Source: Sphingomonas bacterium (GTDB lineage: Bacteria > Pseudomonadota > Alphaproteobacteria > Sphingomonadales > Sphingomonadaceae). Taken from it: a stretch of 63,138 nt of DNA. The position numbers were made by a program, and so were the translations under genes. The notes beneath the pieces were generated by a model that had not been told where the DNA came from, did no database searches, and saw nothing but the letters and a program-made list of their open reading frames with translations. Shown in pieces: positions 1 to 6,405 of this stretch. The stretch is from contig JASBRX010000039.1 in assembly GCA_030149245.1 (NCBI GenBank), positions 1 through 63,138 of the forward strand, given 5' to 3'. Each line of letters starts with the position of its first letter. Position 1 is the first letter of the stretch.

Positions 1-176
1 GCGCGGAAGCTGCGCTTCTTAACCTTGCGGTCGCGATAGGCGTACTGGCCGGCCTTTTCGACGGCCTGGCGCGCGATGCGGATGGTGTTCTTGCGACGGC
101 CATAATAGCCCTTCGCCTGATCCAAAATCCGCTTATGCTTCGCCTTCGTGGTCGTACCACGCTTAACACGTGCCAT
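1..176 (-). CDS. rplT: 50S ribosomal protein L20 (partial, N-terminal part)
   Basis: Large-subunit ribosomal protein L20, which binds 23S rRNA early in 50S assembly. Only about 58 N-terminal residues lie in the window; the gene runs off the left edge. The start [20 protein letters not shown] and the following basic stretch ([23 protein letters not shown] part) are typical of L20. The ATG at 176 follows a strong Shine-Dalgarno (AAGGAG) that overlaps the stop codon of rpmI, so the two genes are translationally linked. Identification is from sequence recognition and the classic rpmI-rplT order. Confidence 0.97.
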   Translation of the reverse strand, partial: MARVKRGTTTKAKHKRILDQAKGYYGRRKNTIRIARQAVEKAGQYAYRDRKVKKRSFR

Positions 177-189
177 GGTCTGCTACTCC

Positions 190-393
190 TTACTTGAGGC
201 CGTAGGGCGCCCAGAGGCGCACGTGGCCGGCATCAGCTTCGGAGAGAACCGAGGTGCCGCGGTTGGTGCGAATATACTTCGCGTTGTGGCTGCTCAGGCG
301 GTGACGCTTGCCGGCGACGCCGTGCTTCACCTTACCCGTTGCGGTGAATTTGAAGCGCTTCTTCACACCGCTCTTGGTCTTCATCTTGGGCAT
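190..393 (-). CDS. rpmI: 50S ribosomal protein L35
   Basis: Ribosomal protein L35, 67 residues, the usual length. It begins [20 protein letters not shown] and contains the conserved K-V-K-H...[14 protein letters not shown] pattern. An AAAAGGAG Shine-Dalgarno lies upstream of the ATG at 393. rplT follows after 13 bp. infC, often found just upstream in other bacteria, is absent; the next same-strand gene is a DUF2809 protein after a 150-bp gap. That gap probably carries the rpmI-rplT promoter and leader, but I could not assign boxes with confidence. Confidence 0.97.
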   Translation of the reverse strand: MPKMKTKSGVKKRFKFTATGKVKHGVAGKRHRLSSHNAKYIRTNRGTSVLSEADAGHVRLWAPYGLK

Positions 394-543
394 TTTCGTC
401 TCCTTTTACGCGCGACGATCACGAACAGCCCCGGCAGCCCTTGTTAGCCGGGCGGTTCCCCTGAATCGCGGAAAGGCGGGCGCTTAGCGGGTTGGCGGCG
501 ATTTGGCAACCGGTTGTGCCACCGTGCCGTGCCTGCCGATCCG

Positions 544-915
544 TCAACGACGCCGGAGGAGCCGTTCGGCCACCACGGCGACGCCCGCTCCGGCGGCGTA
601 GGCAAGGAAATCCATCCAGTCGAATCCGGTGCCGAGCAGCGTGCGTGCCAGTGGGCTGTCGCGCCAGCCGAGCAGGTCGAGAATGCCGAGCAATTGCCCC
701 AGCTCGACCAGCGCCGCGACCGTGAATGCTGCCACCGCGGCAGGAACCATCCCAATGCGCGTGGTTGCGCGCAGTCCGCAATAGACCAGCAGCACCGCGA
801 GCGTGTCGCCGAGATGCGGCCGCACGAATCGGTCGCGGACATAGAGCGCGATCACCACCTCGATCGCGAACAGCGTCACCGCCGCCAGTGCATAGCCGCG
901 GTGCAGGCGCAGCAT
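544..915 (-). CDS. DUF2809 family small membrane protein
   Basis: Integral membrane protein of about 123 residues with three to four predicted hydrophobic spans (around residues 7-25, 35-50, 57-75 and 98-115). The stretch FAIEVVIALYVRDRFVRPHL followed by GDTLAVLLVYC is characteristic of DUF2809. Function is unknown in the family. The chosen ATG at 915 lies one base past the hisN stop (TGA-G-ATG), indicating translational coupling to hisN. A start at 936 inside hisN is possible but less likely. Confidence 0.75.
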   Translation of the reverse strand: MLRLHRGYALAAVTLFAIEVVIALYVRDRFVRPHLGDTLAVLLVYCGLRATTRIGMVPAAVAAFTVAALVELGQLLGILDLLGWRDSPLARTLLGTGFDWMDFLAYAAGAGVAVVAERLLRRR

Positions 916-916
916 C

Positions 917-1699
917 TCAATGCCCCCGGCAGGCAAGCGCCTCGACGATTTCCTCGATTCGCGCCGGATCGCCCGCTGCGATCACCTCGCCATTACTCCC
1001 CGCGTGCAGCGGATCGCCCTGCCAGTCGCACATGCGTCCGCCCGCGCCCTCGACCACCGGCACCAGCGCGGCAAAGTCATGCAGCTTCAGCCCCGCCTCG
1101 ATCACCAGGTCGAGATGCCCCGACGCGACCAGGCCGTAATTATAGCAATCACCGCCCAGCACGGTACTCAGCACCGCCGCATCGACATGCTCGAACGCAT
1201 GGAGCTGATCGTCGGTGAACAAAGCGGGCGAGGTGGTGGCGAGCAGCGCTTCGGAGAGCTCGCGACACCGCCGCGATTCGACCGGCTTGCCGTTGAACAG
1301 GGTGGGTCGCCCGGTCACGCCGAGCCAGCGCTCGCCGATAATCGGCTGGTCGATGATCCCGAGCACCGGCCAGCCATCCTCCAGCAGCGCGATCAGCGTG
1401 CCGAAGATCGGCCGCCCGACGATGAAGCTGCGCGTCCCATCGATCGGATCGAGCACCCAGGTCCGCCCGCTCGATCCGGCGCGCTCTTCCTCTTCCTCCC
1501 CGATGATGCCGTCCATCGGGCGCTCGGCGATGATCAAGCGCCGCATCGCCGCCTCCGCCGCCGTGTCGGCGAGCGTGACGGGCGAGGCATCGTCCTTGGT
1601 CTCGAGGCCATGGTCGGCGCGGAAATAGGGGCGGATCGCCGCGCCCGCCGCGTCGGCAAGGCGCTGGGCGAGATCGATATCGGCTTGGGATACTGGCAT
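917..1699 (-). CDS. hisN: Inositol monophosphatase family protein, probable histidinol-phosphatase
   Basis: Mg2+-dependent phosphatase of the IMPase superfamily, 260 residues. The metal-binding motifs are visible: GEEEEE at about 67-72 and WVLDPIDGTRSF at about 81-92. The C-terminal motif reads LKLHDFAALVPVVEGAGG at about 204-221 in place of the WDxAAG of inositol monophosphatases. That variant is the form seen in HisN-type histidinol-phosphatases, which dephosphorylate L-histidinol phosphate in histidine synthesis. Substrate assignment is by family resemblance; inositol-1-phosphatase activity cannot be excluded. No other his genes are nearby. Confidence 0.85.
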   Translation of the reverse strand: MPVSQADIDLAQRLADAAGAAIRPYFRADHGLETKDDASPVTLADTAAEAAMRRLIIAERPMDGIIGEEEEERAGSSGRTWVLDPIDGTRSFIVGRPIFGTLIALLEDGWPVLGIIDQPIIGERWLGVTGRPTLFNGKPVESRRCRELSEALLATTSPALFTDDQLHAFEHVDAAVLSTVLGGDCYNYGLVASGHLDLVIEAGLKLHDFAALVPVVEGAGGRMCDWQGDPLHAGSNGEVIAAGDPARIEEIVEALACRGH

Positions 1700-1764
1700 C
1701 CGCCCCGCCTAGCGGGGGAAGTGGGCGATGAGAACCGCCTTATGCCGTGTGCGCGGTGCCGGCT

Positions 1765-1822
1765 CGCTCCCCCACCCGGCCATCCAACGCCAGTAATCTA
1801 TGGGTGGCCGGGTGGGGGAGCG
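1765..1822. repeat. Inverted repeat between hisN and eipA
   Basis: Two 22-bp arms (1765-1786 and 1801-1822) pair with one mismatch around a 14-base loop. The core is CGCTCCCCCACCCGGCCA. There is no T-run after it, so it looks like a dispersed REP-like palindrome rather than a simple terminator. Confidence 0.8.
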
Positions 1823-1837
1823 GGCTGGCGCCGCAAC

Positions 1838-1858
1838 CGGTTCTGCGCAGCAGAACCG
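1838..1858. terminator. Short perfect hairpin just past the eipA stop
   Basis: Perfect 9-bp arms (CGGTTCTGC and GCAGAACCG) with a 3-base loop begin four bases after the eipA stop codon. It may help end eipA transcription, but no U-tract follows, so the terminator label is tentative. Confidence 0.4.
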
Positions 1859-1861
1859 AAC

Positions 1862-2647
1862 TTAAAAAGGCAACCAGCGGCGCTTCTCGCTGAACTTCAT
1901 GTACCCGATATTGGCACCCGCGCGCCAGCCGACGCCCAGCCGCACCGGGATCAGCACCACGTCGCCGCGGCGCAGATAGGTGGCGGAGAAGCCGCCGACG
2001 AAATAGAGCCGCCCCTCGCCCGCCGGGAAGCGTTTGTAGAGCTCCTCGCTGTCGTAGAGATTATAGACCAGCACGAACACCTTGTTGGCGTCGCCACCGA
2101 TATCGAACCCGACCGACGGGCCGGTCCAATAGACGTCGCGCTCGCCCTCGACCGCGTGGATCATCTTGCCCGACCCGTAACGTAGACCGACGACGACCGC
2201 GCCCGAACCCTCCGACCCTGCGATATAGGCGTTGGGTTCGCCCTGATCCTTCAATATGTCCTCGATCAGCGCGGCAAGGCCGGTCGCGCCCTTTCCGAAC
2301 ACGCCCTCGGCCGCCGAGACGAGCCGGACGCGATCGAACGTCGCCGGCGCTTCGGGTTTGGTCAGGCCGCCGGCTTGGGTGCCCGCCTGCGCGGGAGCCT
2401 GTTCCGCCGGGGTTGCGGGCTGCTGCGCGTCGGCGGGGGGCGCTTCATAGGGGGCGCCGGGATCAACCCGTTCGTCCTGCTGCGCCGACTGGGTCGGCTG
2501 CGCGGGGATCGTGGTCTGCGGCCGGTCGAGATCGGCGTCGATGGTGGTATCGGGATCGACCTTCTGGATGGTCTGCGCCTGCACCGGCGCGACTGCCAGC
2601 GCGGGCACCGCCAGCGCCATTCCGATCCACCGCATCAACCGTTGCAT
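1862..2647 (-). CDS. eipA: DUF1134 / EipA-family envelope protein
   Basis: Exported envelope protein of about 261 residues. It has an N-terminal signal peptide (MQRLMRWIGMALAVPALAVA, cleavage near AQA), a Pro/Gln/Ala-rich linker (about residues 40-95), and a C-terminal DUF1134 domain with VGLRYGSGKMIHAVEGERDV, WTGPSVGFDIGGD and VRLGVGWRAGANIGYMKF. EipA is known from Brucella and Caulobacter as a periplasmic cell-envelope integrity protein; the role here is inferred. The ATG at 2647 is preferred over the upstream start at 2752 because it has a GGAGG six bases upstream and begins a clear signal peptide. Confidence 0.85.
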   Translation of the reverse strand: MQRLMRWIGMALAVPALAVAPVQAQTIQKVDPDTTIDADLDRPQTTIPAQPTQSAQQDERVDPGAPYEAPPADAQQPATPAEQAPAQAGTQAGGLTKPEAPATFDRVRLVSAAEGVFGKGATGLAALIEDILKDQGEPNAYIAGSEGSGAVVVGLRYGSGKMIHAVEGERDVYWTGPSVGFDIGGDANKVFVLVYNLYDSEELYKRFPAGEGRLYFVGGFSATYLRRGDVVLIPVRLGVGWRAGANIGYMKFSEKRRWLPF

Positions 2648-2751
2648 AAAATCCCTCCGCAGCATCGCACATAGTCCGGGCGATGGCGGCACGGCAATGA
2701 ACCGGCGATGACCCGAGTCGATTTCGCGCCCAGCCGCCGCAAATCCGCCCA

Positions 2752-2780
2752 TTGATCACCGGCGAGACGCTCGCTATAGC
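2752..2780 (+). promoter_or_regulatory. Probable sigma-70 promoter of tRNA-Ser
   Basis: TTGATC at 2752-2757 and TATAGC at 2775-2780, spaced by 17 bp, lie 21 bp before the mature tRNA 5' end. Confidence 0.6.
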
Positions 2781-2801
2781 GCCCGCTCGCTACGAGCATC
2801 C

Positions 2802-2891
2802 GGAGACGTGGGTGAGTGGCTGAAACCAACGCTTTGCTAAAGCGTCGTACGGGGAACCGTACCGAGGGTTCGAATCCCTCCGTCTCCGCCA
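2802..2891 (+). tRNA. tRNA-Ser (anticodon GCT), integration site of the downstream element
   Basis: A 90-base tRNA with the long variable arm typical of class II tRNAs. The acceptor stem pairs GGAGACG with CGTCTCC, then discriminator G and an encoded CCA at 2889-2891. The anticodon stem ACGCT/AGCGT encloses the loop TTGCTAA, giving anticodon GCT, which reads AGC/AGU serine codons. The T arm contains GGTTCGAATCC. The gene is intact; its last 14 bases are the left copy of the attachment repeat. Confidence 0.97.
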
Positions 2892-2892
2892 G
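2878..2892 (+). repeat. attL core (15-bp direct repeat, tRNA-Ser 3' end)
   Basis: The sequence CTCCGTCTCCGCCAG is identical to 10951-10965 and in the same orientation. It covers the acceptor 3' strand and CCA end of tRNA-Ser, the usual crossover site for P4-type integrases. Confidence 0.88.
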
Positions 2893-2953
2893 CGGCCTTT
2901 GCAAGCCATTGACTCAACAGCATAATTCAGCGGCTCGGCGTGTCTGCCCCCTC

Positions 2954-2967
2954 TCTGCCCACCATAA
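2954..2967 (+). repeat. Left copy of a 14-bp terminal repeat (candidate integrase arm site)
   Basis: TCTGCCCACCATAA occurs here and again at 10810-10823, in the same orientation and just inside each end of the element. Placement near both attachment cores suggests arm-type recombinase or excisionase binding sites. This is inference from position. Confidence 0.55.
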
Positions 2968-2970
2968 TGC

Positions 2971-3002
2971 TTTGCATTGACCTGCTACAGTTTGCACTGA
3001 CC
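2971..3002 (+). repeat. Two near-identical 12-mers spaced by 20 bp
   Basis: TTTGCATTGACC at 2971-2982 and TTTGCACTGACC at 2991-3002 differ by one base. The 20-bp period, about two helical turns, puts them on the same face of the DNA, as expected for protein binding near an attachment site. Confidence 0.5.
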
Positions 3003-3006
3003 AAGG

Positions 3007-3318
3007 TTACAGCCCCATCCGTTCGCCCGCTTCCCTGATTGCGGTTTGAGCAACTCGCGATCCACACTGCGTCGTCAGCAGTTCGATAGCCCGGTCCGAC
3101 TCTTTTTGGCTTCGATTAGCCGACTCCTGCAGCACTGCTCGCAGTTTGCGGGACTGCGACGCATCGGCCAACATTCCGGCACGAATCAGCAAGTCGAAAT
3201 GGTTGCGGAAGTCCTCTTTGAGCGCTTCACACTTCCGGTGCTGATAAAAGGTGATGCCGCCCCACACAGTCGCGCCTAAAATCACGACGCAGAATGCGGC
3301 TATAGCCTTGTGTCTCAT
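3007..3318 (-). CDS. Small single-span membrane-anchored protein, unknown
   Basis: A 103-residue protein with an N-terminal hydrophobic segment (about residues 7-24, AAFCVVILGATVWGGITF) and a charged, helical remainder with two cysteines (about 30 and 85). It is probably anchored in the inner membrane with the body in the periplasm. It is the last gene of the element's leftward operon, 38 bp after the preceding gene and about 115 bp from attL. A small Rz-like or accessory phage protein would fit the shape, but I do not recognise a family. Confidence 0.55.
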   Translation of the reverse strand: MRHKAIAAFCVVILGATVWGGITFYQHRKCEALKEDFRNHFDLLIRAGMLADASQSRKLRAVLQESANRSQKESDRAIELLTTQCGSRVAQTAIREAGERMGL

Positions 3319-3356
3319 AATCAGCTCCGCTGTTGCACGGCGGGATTGTCACGGAC

Positions 3357-3800
3357 CTACGAGACTGTCCATTCAACTATCAAATCGTCTGCTAGCAACG
3401 GCTGCATCTGCACCTGCGCGTGAGCCGCATAGTAAGCCGTGTCGCCGCCCGCATCAGGCACGTTGCAAATTGTCCGTACCGTTGCAGCTAGCATCTCGGG
3501 GAAGAACGCTGATCCGCTGAACAGCTGGGACAAGCGATCGTATAGCGCGCGCCCTGATCTGCTACGTGTTGGCTTCGATGCCAGGTGTTCCACAATCCGA
3601 ACGATGCCGAGTGCGCCAACATTCAACGTCAATCCGTCGCTTGTCAGCCCTTCCGCTTCCGTCGTTACGACATCCAGATGTTCGACCACTTGGGAGCCGG
3701 GCGGAGTGCGACCGCCAAACACAAGCACGACGCGACCGCCGATCAAACCGAAGTTGATGCGACGATCGCGAAGGCTCACCCATTGGAACAGATCAAGCAT
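3357..3800 (-). CDS. Hypothetical protein of the integrated element
   Basis: A 147-residue soluble protein with no recognised domain. It looks alpha/beta with a hydrophobic N-terminal half (INFGLIGGRVVLVFGG) and a short Arg/Ser-rich patch near residue 80. The ATG at 3800 is chosen because GGAGG lies just upstream; the Shine-Dalgarno overlaps the stop of the preceding gene (TGA at 3805-3803), showing translational coupling. Confidence 0.6.
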   Translation of the reverse strand: MLDLFQWVSLRDRRINFGLIGGRVVLVFGGRTPPGSQVVEHLDVVTTEAEGLTSDGLTLNVGALGIVRIVEHLASKPTRSRSGRALYDRLSQLFSGSAFFPEMLAATVRTICNVPDAGGDTAYYAAHAQVQMQPLLADDLIVEWTVS

Positions 3801-3802
3801 AG

Positions 3803-4141
3803 TCACCTCCCGCCTTCGATCATCGCTGCCCAGGCATCGGCAGCATCCTGTAATGTCGAATCGGCGGGCAAGGATTTATCAGCGCGCCCCTCCGGCCACA
3901 GTGCGGATTCTAGCGCTTGCGGCATCGGTGGCGTGACGCTGTAGCCAGCCAACACTATCTCAAACGGGTTCAGGCCCTCATTTTCCAGCCGCAAAGTTAT
4001 AGCCGCCGCGCTTTCTCGCCACATCATAAGCGCTCGATTCAAATGATCCGGTAGCCGCTCGATCCGCCATTCCAGCGTACCGGGCGGCAGTACGGCGTCA
4101 CGAACACGATCCATTCGACGCAACAGGCTCACCCGGCTCAT
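3803..4141 (-). CDS. Hypothetical protein of the integrated element
   Basis: A 112-residue, probably helical, soluble protein with a basic N-terminus (MSRVSLLRRMDRVRDAVLPP) and an acidic C-terminal half. It overlaps the preceding gene by 4 bp and is followed after 2 bp by the next, so it sits firmly inside the operon. No family recognised. Confidence 0.6.
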   Translation of the reverse strand: MSRVSLLRRMDRVRDAVLPPGTLEWRIERLPDHLNRALMMWRESAAAITLRLENEGLNPFEIVLAGYSVTPPMPQALESALWPEGRADKSLPADSTLQDAADAWAAMIEGGR

Positions 4142-4566
4142 GATCGCGCTTTCATGCGGGCGATAAGGTCTTCCAGTTCGTCCATCTTCGCGCGCAACTC
4201 GGCCAGATCGGACGCCTCTTTCAGCGTCTTGAGCGAACCGGCAATTCGCGCCCCCTCGCTCGGCGTGATCAATCCTTCCGCCAACGCATCAGCCACTGCG
4301 TTCGGATCGGTGGTGCCGATGGCGACATGACGTTCCGGGCTGGTGAATCGATCAATGATATACGTCGCCGCCTTCAACGATCCATCATTGAGGTGTTGCC
4401 TCAGGACCGCGACTGCCGGGCTGGTAAGGTCGGCAAGCTGATCGAGGACAGCGCTGTTCAGCTTGTTACGGCTCCCCTTCGGTCGGCCCATGCCATGCCC
4501 AGGCTTAAACCGGCCCGCGTTGTCGCGCGCGCTATTCTGCCCTTCATCAAGCGGTTCGGTGTTCAT
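4138..4566 (-). CDS. DUF5681-like protein (small-terminase-like N-terminus)
   Basis: A 142-residue protein. Residues about 15-38 read NAGRFKPGHGMGRPKGSRNK, a Gly/Arg/Lys-rich motif of DUF5681, which is found at the N-terminus of many phage small-terminase-like DNA-binding proteins. The middle (about 40-75) is helical, and the C-terminus (about 110-140) is a probable coiled coil (LAELRAKMDELEDLIARMKA). A DNA-packaging or DNA-binding role is suggested by the motif only. No large terminase accompanies it, so any packaging would need a helper phage's motor. Confidence 0.6.
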   Translation of the reverse strand: MNTEPLDEGQNSARDNAGRFKPGHGMGRPKGSRNKLNSAVLDQLADLTSPAVAVLRQHLNDGSLKAATYIIDRFTSPERHVAIGTTDPNAVADALAEGLITPSEGARIAGSLKTLKEASDLAELRAKMDELEDLIARMKARS

Positions 4567-4574
4567 GCGTCACC

Positions 4575-4796
4575 TCAAACGAAATTGACGGACACGCCGC
4601 GCCGGATGAGCCAAACCGCCGCTTGTTGCACGTCGATCAAGCCGTTCACAGCGTCGGGAAACTGGTATCGCTGGCGCATTGCGAAGGCGCGCTGCCGCTG
4701 CCAACCGAGCGCCGCATATAGACGGCCCACCGGGACCATGCCGCCACGTGCAGCCGGTAACGTGACAGATGCGGGAAGTGTGATCGGTCGCGCCAT
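4575..4796 (-). CDS. Small putative DNA-binding protein
   Basis: A 73-residue basic protein. The segment VGRLYAALGWQRQRAFAMRQ followed by LIDVQQAAVWLIRRGV resembles the winged-helix layout of excisionase or AlpA-type proteins, but the match is weak. The ATG at 4796 overlaps the stop of the 244-residue gene (TGATG), so it is coupled to it. It could be a second regulator or recombination directionality factor. Confidence 0.5.
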   Translation of the reverse strand: MARPITLPASVTLPAARGGMVPVGRLYAALGWQRQRAFAMRQRYQFPDAVNGLIDVQQAAVWLIRRGVSVNFV

Positions 4797-5530
4797 CACC
4801 CCGCCGCCATGATCTTGTCGAGTGCCTGTGCGGGCGTGATGTCCAAGGCAGCAGCGATGAACGTTACAAGCCGCTGCATAACCGCTTCGTCTGCTTCAAC
4901 CGACTGTACCCGCTGTTTGTAGCGTGCCAGTGCGGCATCTGCTTGAGCGTTGGTGGCGTCGTCATCGGTGCCGATCGCGACAATTCGTTCGATCGAAGGC
5001 ATGGCGGGGTTTCGGCCATTCAGGCCGGTCCGTGCGATGTGAAACAGCTTGAGCGCCCGGTCACGCGCCATGTCGAGCGCTTGGGACGAAAGGCCGGAAA
5101 GCGAACCATCCGCCTCAAGTAAAGCGGCCAGTTCGACCGCCGATGCTCGATTGACCGCCGCCACCTGTTCGCCTTGGCGGGCATTTCGCACAGTGGCGCG
5201 TATCTCGGCACCGAAGCGGGCGGCAGCATCGGCCACGGCGGGCGGGGGCATGAGCGCTTTAGCGGTGTCGGATGCCACTTCTTTCGCATTCTCGATCGCA
5301 GCGTCCATGACCTTTCGCGTCGTGGACAATAGCGGCGCGATGGGGCGTGCAAGTTGTGCCGTAAGGATTTCCGGCCTCACGACAGAGGCTGTTTCGTTGG
5401 CGGCGGCGATGAATCCGGTGAGTGCTGGAACCAGTGGTGCCAGCCGGGGCGTGTCAGACGGAACATGAACCGCTACCCGCCCGACGCTGAATACCGGCCC
5501 GCGTTCAGTTGTAGCGGTCGAAAATTCCAT
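4796..5530 (-). CDS. Hypothetical Ala-rich helical protein, first gene of the leftward operon
   Basis: A 244-residue protein with no recognised domain. It is Ala-rich and predicted mostly helical from about residue 30 onward, and has neither signal peptide nor membrane span. A GGAGA Shine-Dalgarno precedes the ATG at 5530. It heads an operon of six closely spaced or overlapping genes. A structural or scaffold-like role would be one guess for an abundant helical protein, but nothing in the sequence proves it. Confidence 0.55.
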   Translation of the reverse strand: MEFSTATTERGPVFSVGRVAVHVPSDTPRLAPLVPALTGFIAAANETASVVRPEILTAQLARPIAPLLSTTRKVMDAAIENAKEVASDTAKALMPPPAVADAAARFGAEIRATVRNARQGEQVAAVNRASAVELAALLEADGSLSGLSSQALDMARDRALKLFHIARTGLNGRNPAMPSIERIVAIGTDDDATNAQADAALARYKQRVQSVEADEAVMQRLVTFIAAALDITPAQALDKIMAAG

Positions 5531-5560
5531 CTCAATTCTCCGTACTCTTATCTACATTCA

Positions 5561-5588
5561 AGAATACGTGGTCGCCATAGTTTGGCAA
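5561..5588 (-). promoter_or_regulatory. Candidate promoter of the leftward operon
   Basis: Read on the minus strand, TTGCCA (5588-5583) and TATTCT (5566-5561) are spaced by 16 bp and lie about 30 bp before the ATG at 5530. The match is moderate. Confidence 0.4.
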
Positions 5589-5647
5589 AACTCGAACGAG
5601 ACGATTTGCAAATCTAAATTGTCGGCCCGATCACAGTGTCAGCGGCA

Positions 5648-5777
5648 AACGGACACATGCGGACACTTCGGACAGCATTTTCGGAAAGCGCAGAGATAGT
5701 TTTAGTATTTTTGCAAACCCCAATTTCAATTTTATACTTTGCAAATATGCTGTCCTAAGTGTCCGCATGTGTCCGTT
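5648..5777. other. Long inverted repeat with iterons and A+T-rich spacer: candidate replication origin or operator
   Basis: Two 31-bp arms (5648-5678 and 5747-5777) are complementary except for one central base. Each arm holds three spaced copies of a GGACA core (CGGACACATG, CGGACACTTC, GGACAGC). The 68-bp spacer is very A+T-rich. TTTGCAAA occurs at 5605-5612, 5710-5717 and 5738-5745. The layout lies between a membrane-protein gene and the leftward operon, 0.6 kb from the primase gene. Iterons plus an A+T-rich unwinding region are typical of origins; a regulator-binding operator or a mosaic terminator is the alternative. Confidence 0.6.
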
Positions 5778-5788
5778 CGACCATCATT

Positions 5789-6370
5789 CTAGACGAACAT
5801 CGGAACAATGAGGCAAGCCACGCCAATGATCCAGCAGGAAGCGCCGAAATTCATCGTCACAAGCGCAGACGGAGAATACACAAAGTCGTTAGGCAAACCG
5901 TCCTTTTTATCATCCAATCTTATGCGTGTGCCCCTCCGGGTCGATCGTTCATGAATTGAGTTAAGTTGTTCACATAACCGGCGCTCGTTCTCATCAGTCA
6001 GATGATCGTCAAGCGTTGCCCGAACGTTGCGCAGCGCTGACAAGTGCCCAAACATGTGCGCTGCACGTGCCCCGACGAAGTTCGTCTCGAAGAAGATAGA
6101 TGCGACCGCAAGCAACATGCCCACGGCAAAAAATGCCAGTGCAGTTCGCGGGTCGATCTCCAATGCAGACCGTACCTTGTCATAATTGGACATCAGGCCG
6201 ATTGCCGATGCGCCGTTGAGTGCAAGCACCCCAAACCGTGATCGCTCAGCGAGACGTTCCTTTCGTTCGATTAGTTGCTCAAATCTGCGATCGGCGGTGG
6301 CGATGTCCATCGCATTGTAACTATCGTTAGCTGGGTGAAAATCGCGCACGCGCGGCGTTGGGTCGGTCAT
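5789..6370 (-). CDS. Three-span membrane protein of the integrated element, unknown
   Basis: A 193-residue protein. A charged, probably coiled N-terminal region (about 25-45) is followed by two closely spaced hydrophobic segments (about 46-63 and 77-96), then a cytoplasmic helical region rich in Arg/Asp/Glu (about 105-160) and a C-terminal hydrophobic segment (about 170-191). This topology recalls small membrane proteins that act as effectors in phage-defence or exclusion systems, but no family motif is recognised. It follows the primase gene with a 35-bp gap and is probably cotranscribed. Confidence 0.6.
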   Translation of the reverse strand: MTDPTPRVRDFHPANDSYNAMDIATADRRFEQLIERKERLAERSRFGVLALNGASAIGLMSNYDKVRSALEIDPRTALAFFAVGMLLAVASIFFETNFVGARAAHMFGHLSALRNVRATLDDHLTDENERRLCEQLNSIHERSTRRGTRIRLDDKKDGLPNDFVYSPSALVTMNFGASCWIIGVACLIVPMFV

Positions 6371-6405
6371 TCCGCAGGCGTATGCTACAAACTGCCGCCA
6401 CGCTA

